Source: Neelides folsomi (lineage: Eukaryota; Arthropoda; Collembola; Neelipleona; Neelidae). Taken from it: 64,000 nucleotides of DNA. Shown in pieces: positions 14,056-27,272 of this stretch. How positions within the stretch are numbered: the first letter of the stretch is position 1; each line of letters opens with the position of its first letter. The position numbers and the translations under genes were made by a program. The DNA is taken from contig JAQGBZ010000049.1 of the NCBI GenBank assembly GCA_034687125.1, forward strand, positions 62,001-126,000. The letters run 5' to 3'. The notes under the pieces were generated by a model. It saw only the letters and a list, made by a program, of their open reading frames with translations, searched no databases and was not told where the DNA came from.

Positions 14056-15165
14056 ACGTAAGAATATTATTTTGATTCCGGCGGGTTCTCACCTTCTCTC
14101 TCTCGCAGACAGGAGCCAGAAGTTGGGCCCAACTTCCCGAAGACGACAGAGGGAATTCTTAAGAGATGCAAATTGAGTCTCTTCATTTGTGCGAATGAAG
14201 TTTTTGAGAGGCTCCGCCGAGAAAGGGACACTTCTCCCACTTGCAATATATGATAAGGAAGAGATTTGAGATTTGCCTCAAGCCCCTCTTGATTCCATCA
14301 CTGACAGATGTCGATGAATATTTAAAATCATTCATTCATTATTCAGTCCTGCAACATTTGCGATCCCTCCCCGTTCCCAACCTAGTCTCTTTAGCCCTAA
14401 AAGAAATCCGGGAGTGTCTGTTATCATGTGAATCTGGGTGGAAAAAGCTCTGGCCGAGCGGCCATGAAGAAAGTGAATCAATGAGCCGTGGCACATGACA
14501 CTCCTCGTGTCTCTCGGGACCTGAGAGATTTAAATAGTGGCCTCCTTCCGGATCCTCCTTACTCGAGATTCAATTAGGTTCCACACACTCCGCTTTGACA
14601 ATCTTGTAATAATTCATCCCTCACCTAGCTCGTGAGTCCGCTGGCCAATCAAAAATTGCATGCATAATTCCCGCAGTTAATTACTCCACATATTTCGCGA
14701 GTCCCCGCCTGAGGGGAGTCGAGGGACTGGCAGTGCCTCCATCGGTGTCCCTTACGAGGCACTTCGTCTTCCAGGGCATCTCCAATCACCTCGCATTGGA
14801 GAGCGGTGTGGTGACGGGGAAAGTAATTTTATGCAATTAACTCGGTGCTGGGCCAAGAGGCCCAAGACGAACTGTGAGCGAGGAACATACCTAACAATTA
14901 CATATATAATATACTAACGTATACCTACACGACGACGAAACTTAGGTTAGGTTACCGACTAGTGAGACTTCGTTCCGCTGCCTCGAGTACAAGTCCCGAC
15001 CGTAGAACGTGTGTGGGTTCTTTCTTCTTCATCTTTCTCTTTTGACGACGCCCTTTGCGATCTCTTCTACTCTCTTCTATATACAAGTGGGAAACCGTTA
15101 CGACATATATACTTATATATAAATATATATACTCTGTTCTAGAGATAGATGGTATGTGAAATAAA
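14056..15165 (+). other. Probable 3' UTR of the octopamine receptor
   Basis: The sequence after the receptor stop stays GC-richer and has no coding features. It ends near a consensus AATAAA at 15160-15165, preceded by TATA-rich low-complexity DNA (15105-15135). A 3' UTR of about 1.1 kb is therefore plausible, but no transcript evidence is available. Confidence 0.4.
15160..15165 (+). terminator. Candidate poly(A) signal AATAAA for the octopamine receptor
   Basis: First good AATAAA in a suitable position after the receptor stop codon at 14055. The assignment is by position only. Confidence 0.35.
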
Positions 15166-17984
15166 TACAAATTTAGATTTTATGTTACACATCAAAGATT
15201 ACATTTGGGCTGGGCGCGAGCCTTATCTCGTCTGGCCTTTGAGGAAGTCGAGACATTCCGGGAGCCCGAGGGAACCCTCGCTCTGCCCATATAATCCTCA
15301 ATCCACATTTGTTCTAAGGGCTGAGGGTTCAAATGTAGCAAATCCGGGATGCGGGCGGCTTCCTCGATGGTGGTAGAAAAGGTCTCTGCGCACCGAGGAC
15401 CCACGGCATCTTCTTTTTAATTCATTCCAAATCCACGGTCAAGAGACATTGACACCCAAAAACACTTTTCACCCCCTCTTCAATCCCCTGGTCAAAGGGA
15501 CCGATTTAATTAAGTGGAACCGCCGCCGCCCAGGATTGATGTTTATGATTCCGGACCCAGCTGGCCACGGCAGTTCGCCCCGAGCTAATCTCGGCCCAGA
15601 TGTGAGGGGAAATGGAGAGATAATTATATAATTAAACCATGTACTTCTTTTTCATCTCGCTCCGGAGGCCGGGCGGCGGAAGGAACCGAAATCAGTTATA
15701 GGGCTGGAGCAATTTAAGAGAAGAGAGCACCTGCTCCTCGGATCTCTTCTGCTTCGACCTCCTCCAACTTATTCCCCTCTCAATGGTGTCGATGGAGTGG
15801 GGACCGAACCTCTTTTGTCACTCATGCATTATTTCAAAGGATGATTAGGCGAGCGGGAGCGACGGCTTCACCCGAAGCACTCCCATTTATTATCCAACAT
15901 CTTGCCTCATTACTAAGCAGACTTGCGGCAATATTATGCCAATTGCCCCCTTTATTTCATAATTAGAGCAGGGAAAGTCAAATTGGTTCCAAACCAACGG
16001 CTCCACTGCCCGACCCAACTAACTACCTATTTATTATATGCAGTAATGCAGAAAAATGAAAGTCTCTTGGTCACTGACGTCAATTTCTCTCTCACCATGA
16101 GATTTCTCCCTCTCTGAAACCAGACCGAGATGTGTTTTTATTTCTCTTCGGGGACTATTTATTCACGGGCTCCGACAGACAAGTTATAATTGTTATATAA
16201 AAAACAACTTATTTGACTTGAATGCCTAGCCATCATACTTTTGAGAGCTTATAAATCCCCAGATCCCACACAAGGACGAGCATGTGTGGAGGGGCTTACA
16301 TATATGCTCCAATCCCTTCCCAGGTCCTCAAATCTCAGTCCCTGTCGGGCTTTGAATAATTCCCGCAGTGTTTTATTTCTTTCCCGCCTTGGATGGGAAA
16401 TTTCGCAACCCTTGGCCGGTGAGCAATTACCAGGAACGGGGGCGAGCAAACATGAGAGGACGAGTGTCGGCCCACCCATTCTGTGTAGATGATGAAAGGC
16501 AATCAGAGAGGATTCAACTCATATCTCTTTTTATTGAGGAAGGGATCAGACGAAGGCCGACAAGGCGGATTTTTAATCGGCTTCGAAGGAAACTGAGCCC
16601 TCCGACTTCCCAACTTTCATCCTCCGCTGTGGTTAATCAGGGAAAGTTGGGAAGAATCAAGATAACCTGTGAAGTTGGCGTATCTCCCTTCCTCCTCGTG
16701 CGTCGCTGGGTGGGGAAGGCGGATGGAGTGAGAAGACGCCTTCAAGAGGCACGCAATTAGCTCATGGATCATTCTGTCGGTCCGTCACCAGCCAACCGCG
16801 ATTCAACTACCAACTTCAACTGTCGTGGGGTTGAATTTTTCATTCATTTCCCACGATTTGATGTAGCACGACGACCCGAGCCGTTTGAATCCCTTTATAT
16901 TAGCGTGAGTCCATAACACGGTATTTATTGTCTTTGGAGACTCCTCGAAATCCACCATGTGTACAGAGAAATCATCAAATGATTCCCATGAGGAACTTAT
17001 AAAAATGTGCGTTCACATAGTTTCTCTTTATTCATTCCTCCTACTTTCATATTAAAAGGTCTAGATATTTATGAGTCGTGTGTCACCGCACAAACAGCCA
17101 TTTCAAAACCAGATATCTCAAGACTCCTTTAATAAAAATCATACGGCCATGGATGGAGTCAAAGGGGGCTATGATAGAATTAAGTACATATGAATTCTAT
17201 CTGCTTTCATTATGCTCTTAATAAATTATGACCAGATATATGAATGTTCATAGGTAATGGACACATATACATATGCGGCCCTTGTTTGCATATCAAAGGC
17301 TGAGTTAATATGCAATCTACGAGGCAATAAATATCACTCGGTCCCTCCAAATGTTGAGATTCCCCTTTACAGACTGAAGAAGTATTTTTAAATTGATTGG
17401 AATCGCTCCAATTCTCATTTTAGTATGTGTTTGCACTTCTTTTTCAATGGAGACTGAGAGGAAAACATACCGTTGTGTTGCTATTAAAATCGATATGCTT
17501 AATAACTATGCTTTGCCATTTGAAACATCTTTCATTTATAGTAATAGGTAGGTAACTCGAGCTCAAGCATTTATAGATAAATAAAAGGAAACGAGAGAAG
17601 ATGAGGTTTAGCAATCTTATTAGATTAGCTAAAGAACCCATGAAATGAAATGTAATTTAAAAAATTCCTATTTTCGTTCCACATTTATTACCGTTTCTTC
17701 AAATGTCCTCGTTAAAGTAATGTTAAGCCACACACGCTACACATTTGATTTATAATTGACCCAAAATAGATATGCCTAATTAATATATCCACAATTTTTC
17801 TTATTTTACAACATTTTGCGTTTAAATTTTAAAATTGACAAACAGGGAATAAAAATAGTTTGATCTCCTTTTTAAATATTTATTTATAACAGTAAAGAAT
17901 AAGGTATGTATTTGGTTGAAGCATTGAAGGTATATATAAGGATACTATTAATATATCTATATTACTTACATTTATTCATGTATA

Positions 17985-18454
17985 CAGGGTGAACCAGATC
18001 TCGAGGAGTATTTATAATCGAATATAGCTTTAATATGGCTAATGATAAAAAACTTTTAAGATGGGCATATGATGGGATTTACTTTATTACTATTTACTAT
18101 TTACTTTATTTACATTACTTTATTATATGGCAGACTATTAGCTGTAATGGTTAAACCCCAAATAAACGACAACTACTTTTCTTTGAGAAAGTCCTCCGTT
18201 TTCACTTTCACAATTATCATTTATCTCAAATGGATAAAAACCGTCGTTTGAGTAAAGAGAAAAGGGTTTGTGATAGGAGAGTTCTCAAAAGTGAATAATG
18301 CTCCAGAAGTCATTAGGCACAATTGTCAAATTAAAGTTTAAAATTATATTGCATGATATATAAGGTATATGCAGGATGAATTTAATGAAATTTGGTTTGT
18401 AAATAAAAAAGATATTCCCGTTTTTAAATACTCCTCGAGATCTGGTTCATCCTG
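17985..18454. mobile_element. TA-flanked inverted-repeat element (MITE-like), about 470 bp
   Basis: The left end reads CAGGGTGAACCAGATCTCGA and continues GGAGTATTTA. The right end is its near-perfect reverse complement (one mismatch in the outer part), ending at 18454. Both ends abut TA (17983-17984 and 18455-18456), as for target duplications of the Tc1/mariner group. No transposase reading frame is seen inside, so it is probably a non-autonomous copy. Confidence 0.8.
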
Positions 18455-18662
18455 TACATTTATTCATACATATAGCAAAAATATTTTTACATAAAGAATT
18501 ATCACCATATGTTAGTTTATAAGATATGTAGGTATTTATGTATATTATTATAACATATATTAGGTAAAAAGCTATTTTAATATAATGTGATATAATACTC
18601 TAAATATATCTGTATGTACCATATGTTTAGGTATTTATGTTATATTCTGAGGAATACACAAA

Positions 18663-19243
18663 CGCTTAATATTTTAAAACGAAAATGATGTAAGTTTGAA
18701 ATTGAAATGAGATCTGAAAAGTTTTACTATGAAAGCGCATGATGATAAGTAGTATATTAAATAATAAGTCATAAATGGTATATATACGAGTACTACTCGT
18801 ACTAACTGTATTATATTAATTTTAAATTTTATTAACTATATTTATATTGTAATAATTTAGACTTAAGTATATGTAATAAGATATACTGCGAGTGATATAC
18901 AATTTCCTATAATGGTAACATTAATATTAATTGCAAAATTGATGATATATACTTAGGTAATAGAATTAAATCCTCTGAGAAATGCTAAGCCAATTTGAAA
19001 TTCTTTTTGTACTAATACTTAAAGAGGGAGATCCACAATCTCATTATTCACACATAGATATCCACTGGCTTAACTGGAGCACTTAATAGATTCATGAAAA
19101 AACGAAGAGGTTTATTGGTTTAGAAAATAGTTTTCTGCATATGATATAGAAAAAATTAATCATAAGTATACGCCAGCGTTTAATGTTTTAAAATGAAAAT
19201 GATGTAAATTTGAAATTGAAATGAGATTATTTGAAAAGTTTTA
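18663..19243. repeat. Diverged direct duplication of about 65 bp
   Basis: A segment at 18663-18727, with core TTGAAATTGAAATGAGAT, recurs in the same orientation at 19177-19243 with small substitutions and a short insertion. It may be fragments of one dispersed repeat. No coding potential is seen. Confidence 0.65.
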
Positions 19244-22200
19244 TATGGGGAATAAGGATCATAAAAGTTTATGACGTCTAATCGGTTAACTTACATCTTC
19301 AGTCCAAAGTGGAATATTTATAGTCTTTAAATAACTATTAAAATTTTGACGTGCCTGGGGGAAAATTTAATATTGCCATAAAATAATCTTCAGAGCCATA
19401 CATCCCAGTATTGTAACAATATCGCAATATTTATTATTTCAAGGGATAATATAGAGAAACCTTTTAATGTATGTGACAGGAGTTTGAAACTGCACTTTTG
19501 GCATTGAAGCATTTGAGAAATGAATGCGAGAGACGACGGTGATTTCTCCAACGTTTTCAATCTTCAATTGACCAGGAAAAGCCGAAGCGTGGTGAAGGAA
19601 TAAGAACTCGGTGGTATATGGCCTATATCGCAAGAGTTATTGACAAGTTGACAGTCAGCCTTTGGGGATTGTAAACTAAAGGAGTGGAGAAGAGGATTTG
19701 AGAGTTCTCTCGACCTCTCCGTAGTTCCCGCAACCTCGAGGGCATGGAGAGAAATTGATGTATGGAGTTTCCCACAAGTCGGCAAGAGACCAAAGACTTT
19801 ATTGGACGATTAATAAATTCATTAGACAAGGAAGGATGAGTAAAAGGAGATTAAATATACAGGAACCTCCGGAACAGATGTAGGAACCTCTTCGATCAGC
19901 TTCTTAATGGGGCAGATGCACAAGGTTGGGTGGAATCAAAAATATTCCAATTGCCTACATAGGTCCTTGGAACACGGGCGAAAGTGTCAAGAATGTTAAA
20001 TTGAAGTGTAGCGACTTCGTACTTGAGAGAAACATTCGGCTTATAAGATCTTCCCAGAGACGTGCTTAAGCGGACAAGAAGGAACTGTATCTGAATGCGG
20101 CGTCGGTGATCCTCCCGTCATCCGCTATAAATCACGTTGGCGGTGCGGCCCGGTGTCCGAACTTCACTCTCCACACTTTATGAAATATACCGATGCAGAG
20201 GTGCGGGATCACTTGTTGAGACTCGGCGGAGCTGTTGCTGCCGAATAGCAATTTACTTCACAATTGGCAAATAAAATAAAACGAGGCCAGATGAGCTTTC
20301 GCAATATTATTTAAAGAGCCAATGGAGCAGCGGAACTTGGAGGGCTTTGGGATTTATACATTGTGTGAGAAACCCTGTGGTGCAAGATACAAAATTCGTC
20401 CTTTCCTAGACCTATCATCAGACCTTCCCGACAAGTGCTCAAATATAAATATCAAAAGGGTTACGATCATCGGTAACTTTATGGGCATCGTTTTAAACCT
20501 ATTAAAACTCAACAATAATAAAGGAGAAAATTTATGCCCTCTTTGGAACTATCACCAATGAAATTATTAATTGAACTTTTAATTAATTTATGCGAAAATG
20601 TTTGAAATTAAAAAACAATATTCTCTTTATTGATTCATTAACAAAAATATTTAAAGCTTTCTGTGCTGACTATCTGTATAACTCTATTATTGAATTAATA
20701 TATTGTAGTACATTGTGTTATATTTACTACCACATACATATCTTACTCATTCACCACTCAAAACTATTCATTTTCATTATAAATTCATGAATTCATATAA
20801 TATTCATTGTTAAACTACTAATATCTAATTAGTTTTATAAATATTTATCTCTGATTTCAATTGGTGTATCGAAAGTCCGTTAAAGTTTTCTTAATGTTAG
20901 TAATGCGTTTATTTACATAATAAAGTTAAAGATGAACCTCTGAGAATAGTTTTTTTAAATTGAATTTTAAAAATAAAAGCTAAGTATGTTGTTATGTTTT
21001 ATTCTTTTACATCATATCATTTCTCTTATAATGTGAAAAGAGGGAAATGTTTAGACAGGGTAAACTCTCGTTCGGTCGACACGAATCATTTCCAAGATAG
21101 GTAAATCTCTTTTCCTCATTTTTCCTCATAACATCCCCCAATGTGTCTCCAATGGCCTCCAGGATCCGTCGATCATAATCCATGAAGGGATATTCTTTGA
21201 AAATAAATGTAAACTTGGACAATTATATGGCTCGCGTGTGTGTGGTGGTACGTGGACGTTATCCTCAACTCAGAACACGAGCGGAAGAATGTGAGGAGCT
21301 TCCGGTTATTTGAGGTTGAAGAGGAGCCCGGTTGACAAAAGCAAAAGTTCGTTCAGGGATCGATTCTTTCATTGTGAGAGCCAAAGTTTACAAATCTTCC
21401 CGTCCTCGTCATCGAATATGCTGTCCTTATCTCTGCTCATTTGAAAATTAGGGACTTAAAAGGAAATAACAATGTCAACACGGCCATTTTGTCTTTTGAG
21501 ATACACGGGGTGGCGGAGAAGCTAAATAATATTTAGCAAAGGGAGATGTTCTTCAAAAAGGACGCCGACCGTTCCAATGGGATTTCTTCAAGCGCGGGTT
21601 TTATATAACATACATATTTGTCATGTGAGCAAATGCAATAAGCGAATGTATGTACACACGTTGAAAATAGATTACCTACACGACGGCCCTACATACGTTA
21701 CAGATATACTATTGACGTTTATCATCGAATTAGCCCTATAACCCTCCATATATTCCCGTGCAGAGAAAGATAGCACAATTCTCCGAACGACCATCAATTT
21801 TCTCTTCCCTATCGAGGGACACAGAGGCTCCAAATTAATGTCCTGACTCGGGCCCAAAAAATATTATAACATGGAGGATCCCAAGTTTTTATTGGGCTTG
21901 AATCGTGGCAATATCGCGTTCCGTTTTAAACTTTCGACTCATCTCCCCCATTTCCCTCCTACCCAGTTTAAAAAGGCTAATTAGTGCGAAGTGTTCCGTT
22001 TAAAAGGGAAATTAAGCGCGTAATGCGCTGGTCGTCCTCCGGTCCTCCTTCACTCGTTCCAACAGGAGAGCTTGGGAGTTTATTGGAAAGGAGATGAATA
22101 GGATCGGGAAAGTGAATGGAGACGGAAATTAGGTGAATCTAATCTAGAGGGATAGAGAAGGTCTTTATTCCCTCCTTCCATCATTCTCCAATGGCATTGC

Positions 22201-23159
22201 ACTCAATTTTGAGGCGACAGGTCTTGGGCGATGGGAAGAATGAAAGGTTGAGAGAAATCCTCTGCCTTGTAGTTTATGTAGGGTGAGACGCGTTAATTCC
22301 TTGAATTAGATCCTTCCTCACAGTTACTTTTATTACTCGCCAAATTTATCACTTTCCTTTTTACCTCTTATTTTTGTCTACGTGGGGAAGGGGGAGGAAT
22401 GGCCGTCGTCGCTCCCTTCACGATCAACTATAAAACGATCCTAGGAGTGGAAGTGCATTGTGATGAGGTGAATCAATCGACCTATTGATCTTCCCAAAAT
22501 AAAAGACTTGCAGGAGAACCGGGGCGGAGATGGGGGATTTTGACCAATATTTCCAACGTGGCATGAGTCGACCGGATGAAGAGCCGCAACTTCCTCCGCG
22601 GCTCCTGATGGACGATCGGAAATGATTGACAGTTTCTCTTCCTTACAGACCGGATCAATCCTCACTCACATTCGGATGGCTTCCTCAATCAGCTAATGCG
22701 ATGTTTATGAACCAACCATTGAACCACACCAATTCCAATTCACAACCTTTATTGACCAATTTAAATAACTTGATTTAATTACAGGAACGTCCGCCTTTTG
22801 AGAGGTCGTGGATTGTCAGAGGTTTCTAAGGAGGCTCCTGCACAACTCACAAGAGAGGATCAAATGAAAGGGGAGAATGAGCAATTGAGGCTAATTAGGT
22901 AAAGAAAGGTTTGGACGGGATTCCCCGTTAGAGATCATTTGAAACAAACTAAGATGTAAGTAAGAGAATCAAAGTCAAATTACAGAGCTCGATGAGAGGG
23001 TTCATTAGGTTATATTTATAATTATCGTATAATACAAATAGATAAATACATCGAGTAGTGTGTGTATGATAGTACGTATATTCAATAGTGTTATTATGAG
23101 TATTAAATATTATGGACATTACGATACTGGTGGCGGAAGGGGATGTAAAAGGAGGAATT

Positions 23160-23987
23160 TCATTCCACCACTGGAGTGAAGTTGTCCTCAAGGGAATGGA
23201 GCCAATTAAATATCATCATGTTCCGCTCAAATTTGGAAAGGGGCCTTCCACGTTCCCGCTCCACGTCCTTTATTGTTACGGGGATTTCCTTGGCCTTCTT
23301 TTCCTTGGATGTCTCCTTGGCCTCGCCCTCGGATTTTTTCACTACCACCGGATCGACCTTCCGTGGCGGGAGAAACTTGGCCGGCACCGGAAGCTTGTCG
23401 AGGTCCAGATCTAAATTGTCCCTGTTGTGGAGGGCTCGGAGGGCGGTGAGGAGCCGCTTCCGAAAGTACATCTGTCGGATCTTTTTGTTGACGGAGCGAA
23501 CCAGGTCGGCGGCCGTGAACGAGCCGCCATTTGGAGCAAGATGAGGCCGCCCTTGGGGGGACGGGAGCTGCGAGGCCGACACGTCACCGCAAGCCACCCA
23601 TGTGGAGCAACTCCGGCTATGAAGCCCAAAATGCGTCTGAACTTCCAATTCCTCGTTGGTGAAGTCAAGCTCTGAAACGGCCTTCCGCAATGGTTCCCGA
23701 TACCGGACACTGATGTCGGACGTGGAGAAGGATTTAGACAAGTGTGGTAATTTAAAGAGGAATCCGAAATGCTTAATGAAGTCATTCTCGTCGTCCATTT
23801 CCAACGTCGGACTTTTTGCGGTTCCGTCTCCACCTGTGGCCGAGGGCACCCGGAGTCGGGAGCAGTGGTCGGGAATTGGACTGGCAATCCGAGCGAATGG
23901 ACCTAAACTGGCCAGAGAGAGGAGCGAAACCTCGGTGGAAATTGATTCATGGCTCGGGGATCTCAGCATCCTCGAACAAGCTGCTTG
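23160..23987 (-). CDS. Terminal exon of an unrecognised protein, 275 codons
   Basis: An uninterrupted minus-strand frame begins just after a good acceptor (TTACTTTTGCAG, ending at 23988) and runs to TGA at 23160-23162. It is markedly GC-richer than its flanks, as exons here are, so I read it as a last exon with upstream exon(s) missing from my view. The first Met in the exon is ninth from the longest frame start, but the acceptor argues against initiation there. Content: Ser-rich N-terminal half; a basic segment (VNKKIRQMYFRKRLLTALRA); a Lys/Glu-rich linker (EAKETSKEKKAKE); and a C-terminal block RPLSKFERNMMIFNWLHSLE that looks strongly constrained. No membrane segment or catalytic motif is seen. 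I cannot name the family. Upstream exons would lie to the right, across AT-rich DNA. Confidence 0.7.
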   Translation of the reverse strand, partial: QAACSRMLRSPSHESISTEVSLLSLASLGPFARIASPIPDHCSRLRVPSATGGDGTAKSPTLEMDDENDFIKHFGFLFKLPHLSKSFSTSDISVRYREPLRKAVSELDFTNEELEVQTHFGLHSRSCSTWVACGDVSASQLPSPQGRPHLAPNGGSFTAADLVRSVNKKIRQMYFRKRLLTALRALHNRDNLDLDLDKLPVPAKFLPPRKVDPVVVKKSEGEAKETSKEKKAKEIPVTIKDVERERGRPLSKFERNMMIFNWLHSLEDNFTPVVE

Positions 23988-25049
23988 CTGCAAAAGTAAT
24001 ACAAAACATTAGAGACCACAATTGTCATTGCAAAATGGAATGTTTAACATTGTGTCGATTTAATATTTTTATAAATCAATAATATACTTTAATACATGTT
24101 TAAATATTATTTACCAAACACTGTGTATATAATAAAATAAAGTGTATCCATATTTACACCAACACAAAAAACCTTGTCACAATTCAATGAGTCCTAAACT
24201 AAAAAAATGAATTATGATAATGTATTAATCCGCTAATTTTTTTATATTTAGGAACGTTATAATATACAATGTAGCATATGTTCATATACTATGTAGATAT
24301 AGGTATGTATTCAATATACTGCGATATAGTACAATTATAAACATATACCATATATTGGTATATTTATATGCAAAATATTCAATAATAAATATGTAATACT
24401 TACAATAGATTAGGTAGGTACATGTACTTATATAAATATTACAATACATAAGGATCTTTATCATGATGTTAAGATTAATGAAAATTTTGAAAGTGAAAAG
24501 GTTTCTTTGTATTTAAAAAAGCTTAAAGCTTATTTGCAGAGAAATAAAAGATTTTTATCACACACTCCAAAACTCTATGAAGAAAGTAATGTATGCATAC
24601 ATGCTTTCTATAACTTATCATACATAAACAGGAGCAGAGTGAAAGCAAATTATGCTTTAACTTCCGACAATGCATAAATATTTATATGTTAAAACTCTTC
24701 ATTTCTACTTATAAATTATAATCAAGTTAGTTTCTTTTTACTGCAAGCATATTTGAGCTCGTTCTAAATATTTATATAGAGTAAAATGTATTTGTTTATT
24801 TGTTTTCAAAAATAATTGCTCCTTCCTTTCTAACTATGTAATTTAAACAAATGTTCAATATTAAAGAAAGCATACAAGGTATTTATTTTTCCAACATTAA
24901 TGCGTTGGTATACAGAGTAAGGCACTCTAAAAATTAAAAAATGTGATTTTTACCCTATGGAAAACTTAATTCTTGAAACAAAATGATTAAAAATGGAGAT
25001 GCGAATTAAAATATAATATAGCAAAAAGGATATACAGTATAAGTACTTA

Positions 25050-25566
25050 CCGTTATTGTTCGATTAAGAGCCTCTGTTCAAAAGAGAGCACACATATCGT
25101 ACACATATACTCAATTGTACAGGGCGTTAATTCAAATACTTTACATGTCGAATTGATTGTTATTTATTTAATTGTTATAATTATCTCTATTTTTAATATA
25201 TTCTATATTCCGGAAAAACAATTTATTTCATTTAAATTTAAGGTTTTAAAATACTCAGAAAATCATTATGGACATAAATAAAGATTCCAAATGGAATAAT
25301 AAATTCAGAGGAAGAAGAAAATGAAGCAAACGAAGTTATTATTTCTATCAGTGAAGATTAAGGAGTAAGGAAACTGATCCTCTAGCAGGGACGAAAATTA
25401 TTTTTTTGTCAATTCATGATATTAATTTGATCTAATAAATAGTAGTTATTAAAATTATTTAAAGAAAGCCTCTGTTAGAAAGAAAGCCCTGTTCTATAGA
25501 AAGCCCCCCCCCCCTAAAATCCAAATTTTTTAAAGAGAGCCCCGGGTCTCTTTCGAACAATAACGG
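25050..25566. mobile_element. TA-flanked inverted-repeat element, possibly pogo-like, about 517 bp
   Basis: The left end CCGTTATTGTTCGA is repeated as TCGAACAATAACGG at the right end (25553-25566). Both ends are flanked by TA. Weaker internal inversion follows (AGAGCC...GAGAGC type), and a run of 12 C sits near 25507-25518. A short frame inside ends in an acidic tail with SEEEENEANE followed by a stop, which resembles the acidic C-termini of pogo/Tigger-type transposases. That link is weak, and the copy is certainly defective. Confidence 0.65.
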
Positions 25567-26403
25567 TACATAAGGTTTAACTTTACTATATTTATATTAA
25601 ATATTAATATACAGAATCACCATTATCAGAGTGGAAAAAGAATACAATGCATATATTTATTCCCTTTATGATGAGGAATTAATCACATTTACTTAAATAC
25701 ACTCATGAGGAAGCTTATGTGTGTAGGTAATTACTTTAATAGAATGGGTAGAGTATGTCTACTTTTAAAATGATTAACTTTTGTTTACCAAATCTTTATT
25801 TTACCTTTACCTGAACATGAATAAGAGGTTTTTCTTGCGAAGACATCTCTGACGTTCAATTTATCAATGTTGAGAAATATAAACTAATGTAAGAAATAAG
25901 TAGCAAATGCTCGTGAATAACTTGACATCTCGATTCTCGATATGAATTTCAGTCTCTGTAAAGAAATAATATTCAATTTTGTAAATATTTTTCTTCAGAT
26001 TGTTATAAAAATGTTACTTTTAGTATGCTTTGCAAATGTATACTTTACACCCCATGGTTGAATTTATATAAATAAACAACGCATATTATATCGCTGATTG
26101 TGATTTGTGAATTATTCAATACAGTGCCTTGAGATTGAGAATAAGTATAAAAATATAGTTATTTTTATCCGAACAGAACTATGCAACATCTCTATTTCAA
26201 ATAAAGGATGATCATTAATCAAAAGTAGCTTTCTTTTATATGCAACGCAAATATATATTTTATAGTAAGTATTTTATATTTACGTAATAAATAAATTATT
26301 ATAAATACTAAATAATTACATCATGTATTTATACTTTATAAACATTAAAAGTATGTTTTTATGAACATATTGATTCCAATAAGCGCATTAACCTACTTAA
26401 TAT

Positions 26404-27272
26404 TTATATACCCGTAATATGAGCCATAAATAATTTTAGCTGGCCATATAAATTCCCAATAATGTGCATACTTAATCTCCAATAAAACACGATATTGTGT
26501 ATAATTAAGTATGTGGGAGAATTAGCAGTTTGAGGATTCGGGAGGAAATTCCCGTTTCCCAAATTGTTTTTGAATAAATGAAATGGTCGGCGTTCAAGAA
26601 GGATAAAAGATAAAGGAGGAAAAAGGGCCAATATGGTTTGATATAACATTATTATGCTCTGGTCCATCGATGCGGAAAAAAAGAGGGCGATCTTACCAAA
26701 ACACTTGTTGTCACTCTCCTCAAAACACTTTCTCCAGTTTAGCAACAATGAAAAAAATGTTGATGAAGAAGTGATGGTGTTGGAGTCTTCTCGGAAATCT
26801 TCGCGCAATGTTCTCTCCAGCCCTCCGCGCACCAAGATCAATAATTTGGTTCCAGTGAGTCCCCCAAAGACCTCTCCAGTCGGCGCATAGGCCCGTCCTC
26901 GCCCTCGGAGGAAATTATACAAGTTGTGGTAATGATGCCGCCGAGGAGGAACTTTTATTGAGCCCCAACGTGGTTCCGAGAAAGGGAAACTCGTTCCACA
27001 TCACCCAGAAAGACCCTTCGGACTCATCAAGACAATCACTCGTTCCAAAAACTCACATAATAATGATTATGGCCATCATCTCCTTTTCCTCACACGTAGA
27101 AATGCAATTTGCATCAATTTTGATAGATACATTTATTGAAGGAGTGAATGATGAAGATAAGGATACGTTTTCCTTACTAACAACAATGTTAGTTACAACA
27201 CATTCAATAGCCTTTATAATCATTTTAATCATCCATGATCCTACAAAGATGAAGAATAAGTACAAACATTAA
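26404..27272. other. Coding-like stretch, strand unresolved
   Basis: On the plus strand, after an acceptor at 26736-26737 (TTTCTCCAG), a Ser/Pro/Lys-rich reading begins FSNNEKNVDEEVMVLESS. It continues smoothly only if the frame shifts twice (near 26860 and 26930), then runs open to 27272 with SPNVVPRKGNSFHITQKD and two hydrophobic stretches. On the minus strand one frame is open without interruption from about 27000 to 26404 and contains a strong donor (TTTTG|GTAAGA, GT at 26696-26695). GC content is raised in 26650-27030, as in real exons nearby. I cannot decide between a plus-strand gene with indel errors or decay and a minus-strand exon; a chance frame is also possible. Confidence 0.3.

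Larger units (their letters stand above)
15166..23159. other. Intergenic region, mostly without recognised genes
   Basis: 15.2-16.9 kb is GC-richer and featureless to me. 17-19.4 kb is very AT-rich and holds a TA-flanked inverted-repeat element (17985-18454) and a diverged direct duplication (18663-18727 and 19177-19243). 19.4-20.3 and 21.0-22.9 kb are of intermediate composition, with short open frames but no recognisable protein. A possible short exon at 22514-22625 is discussed under findings. 20.4-21.0 kb is AT-rich and empty. Confidence 0.5.

Noticed and set aside
20126-20170. TATA box and initiator-like pair in a GC-raised patch
   Set aside because: The spacing (about 40 bases) is wrong for a classical core promoter and no supported gene follows.
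23411-23887. 158-codon minus frame overlapping the 23.2 kb exon
   Set aside because: Alternative frame of the same GC-rich exon; the longer frame has the splice acceptor and coherent protein text.
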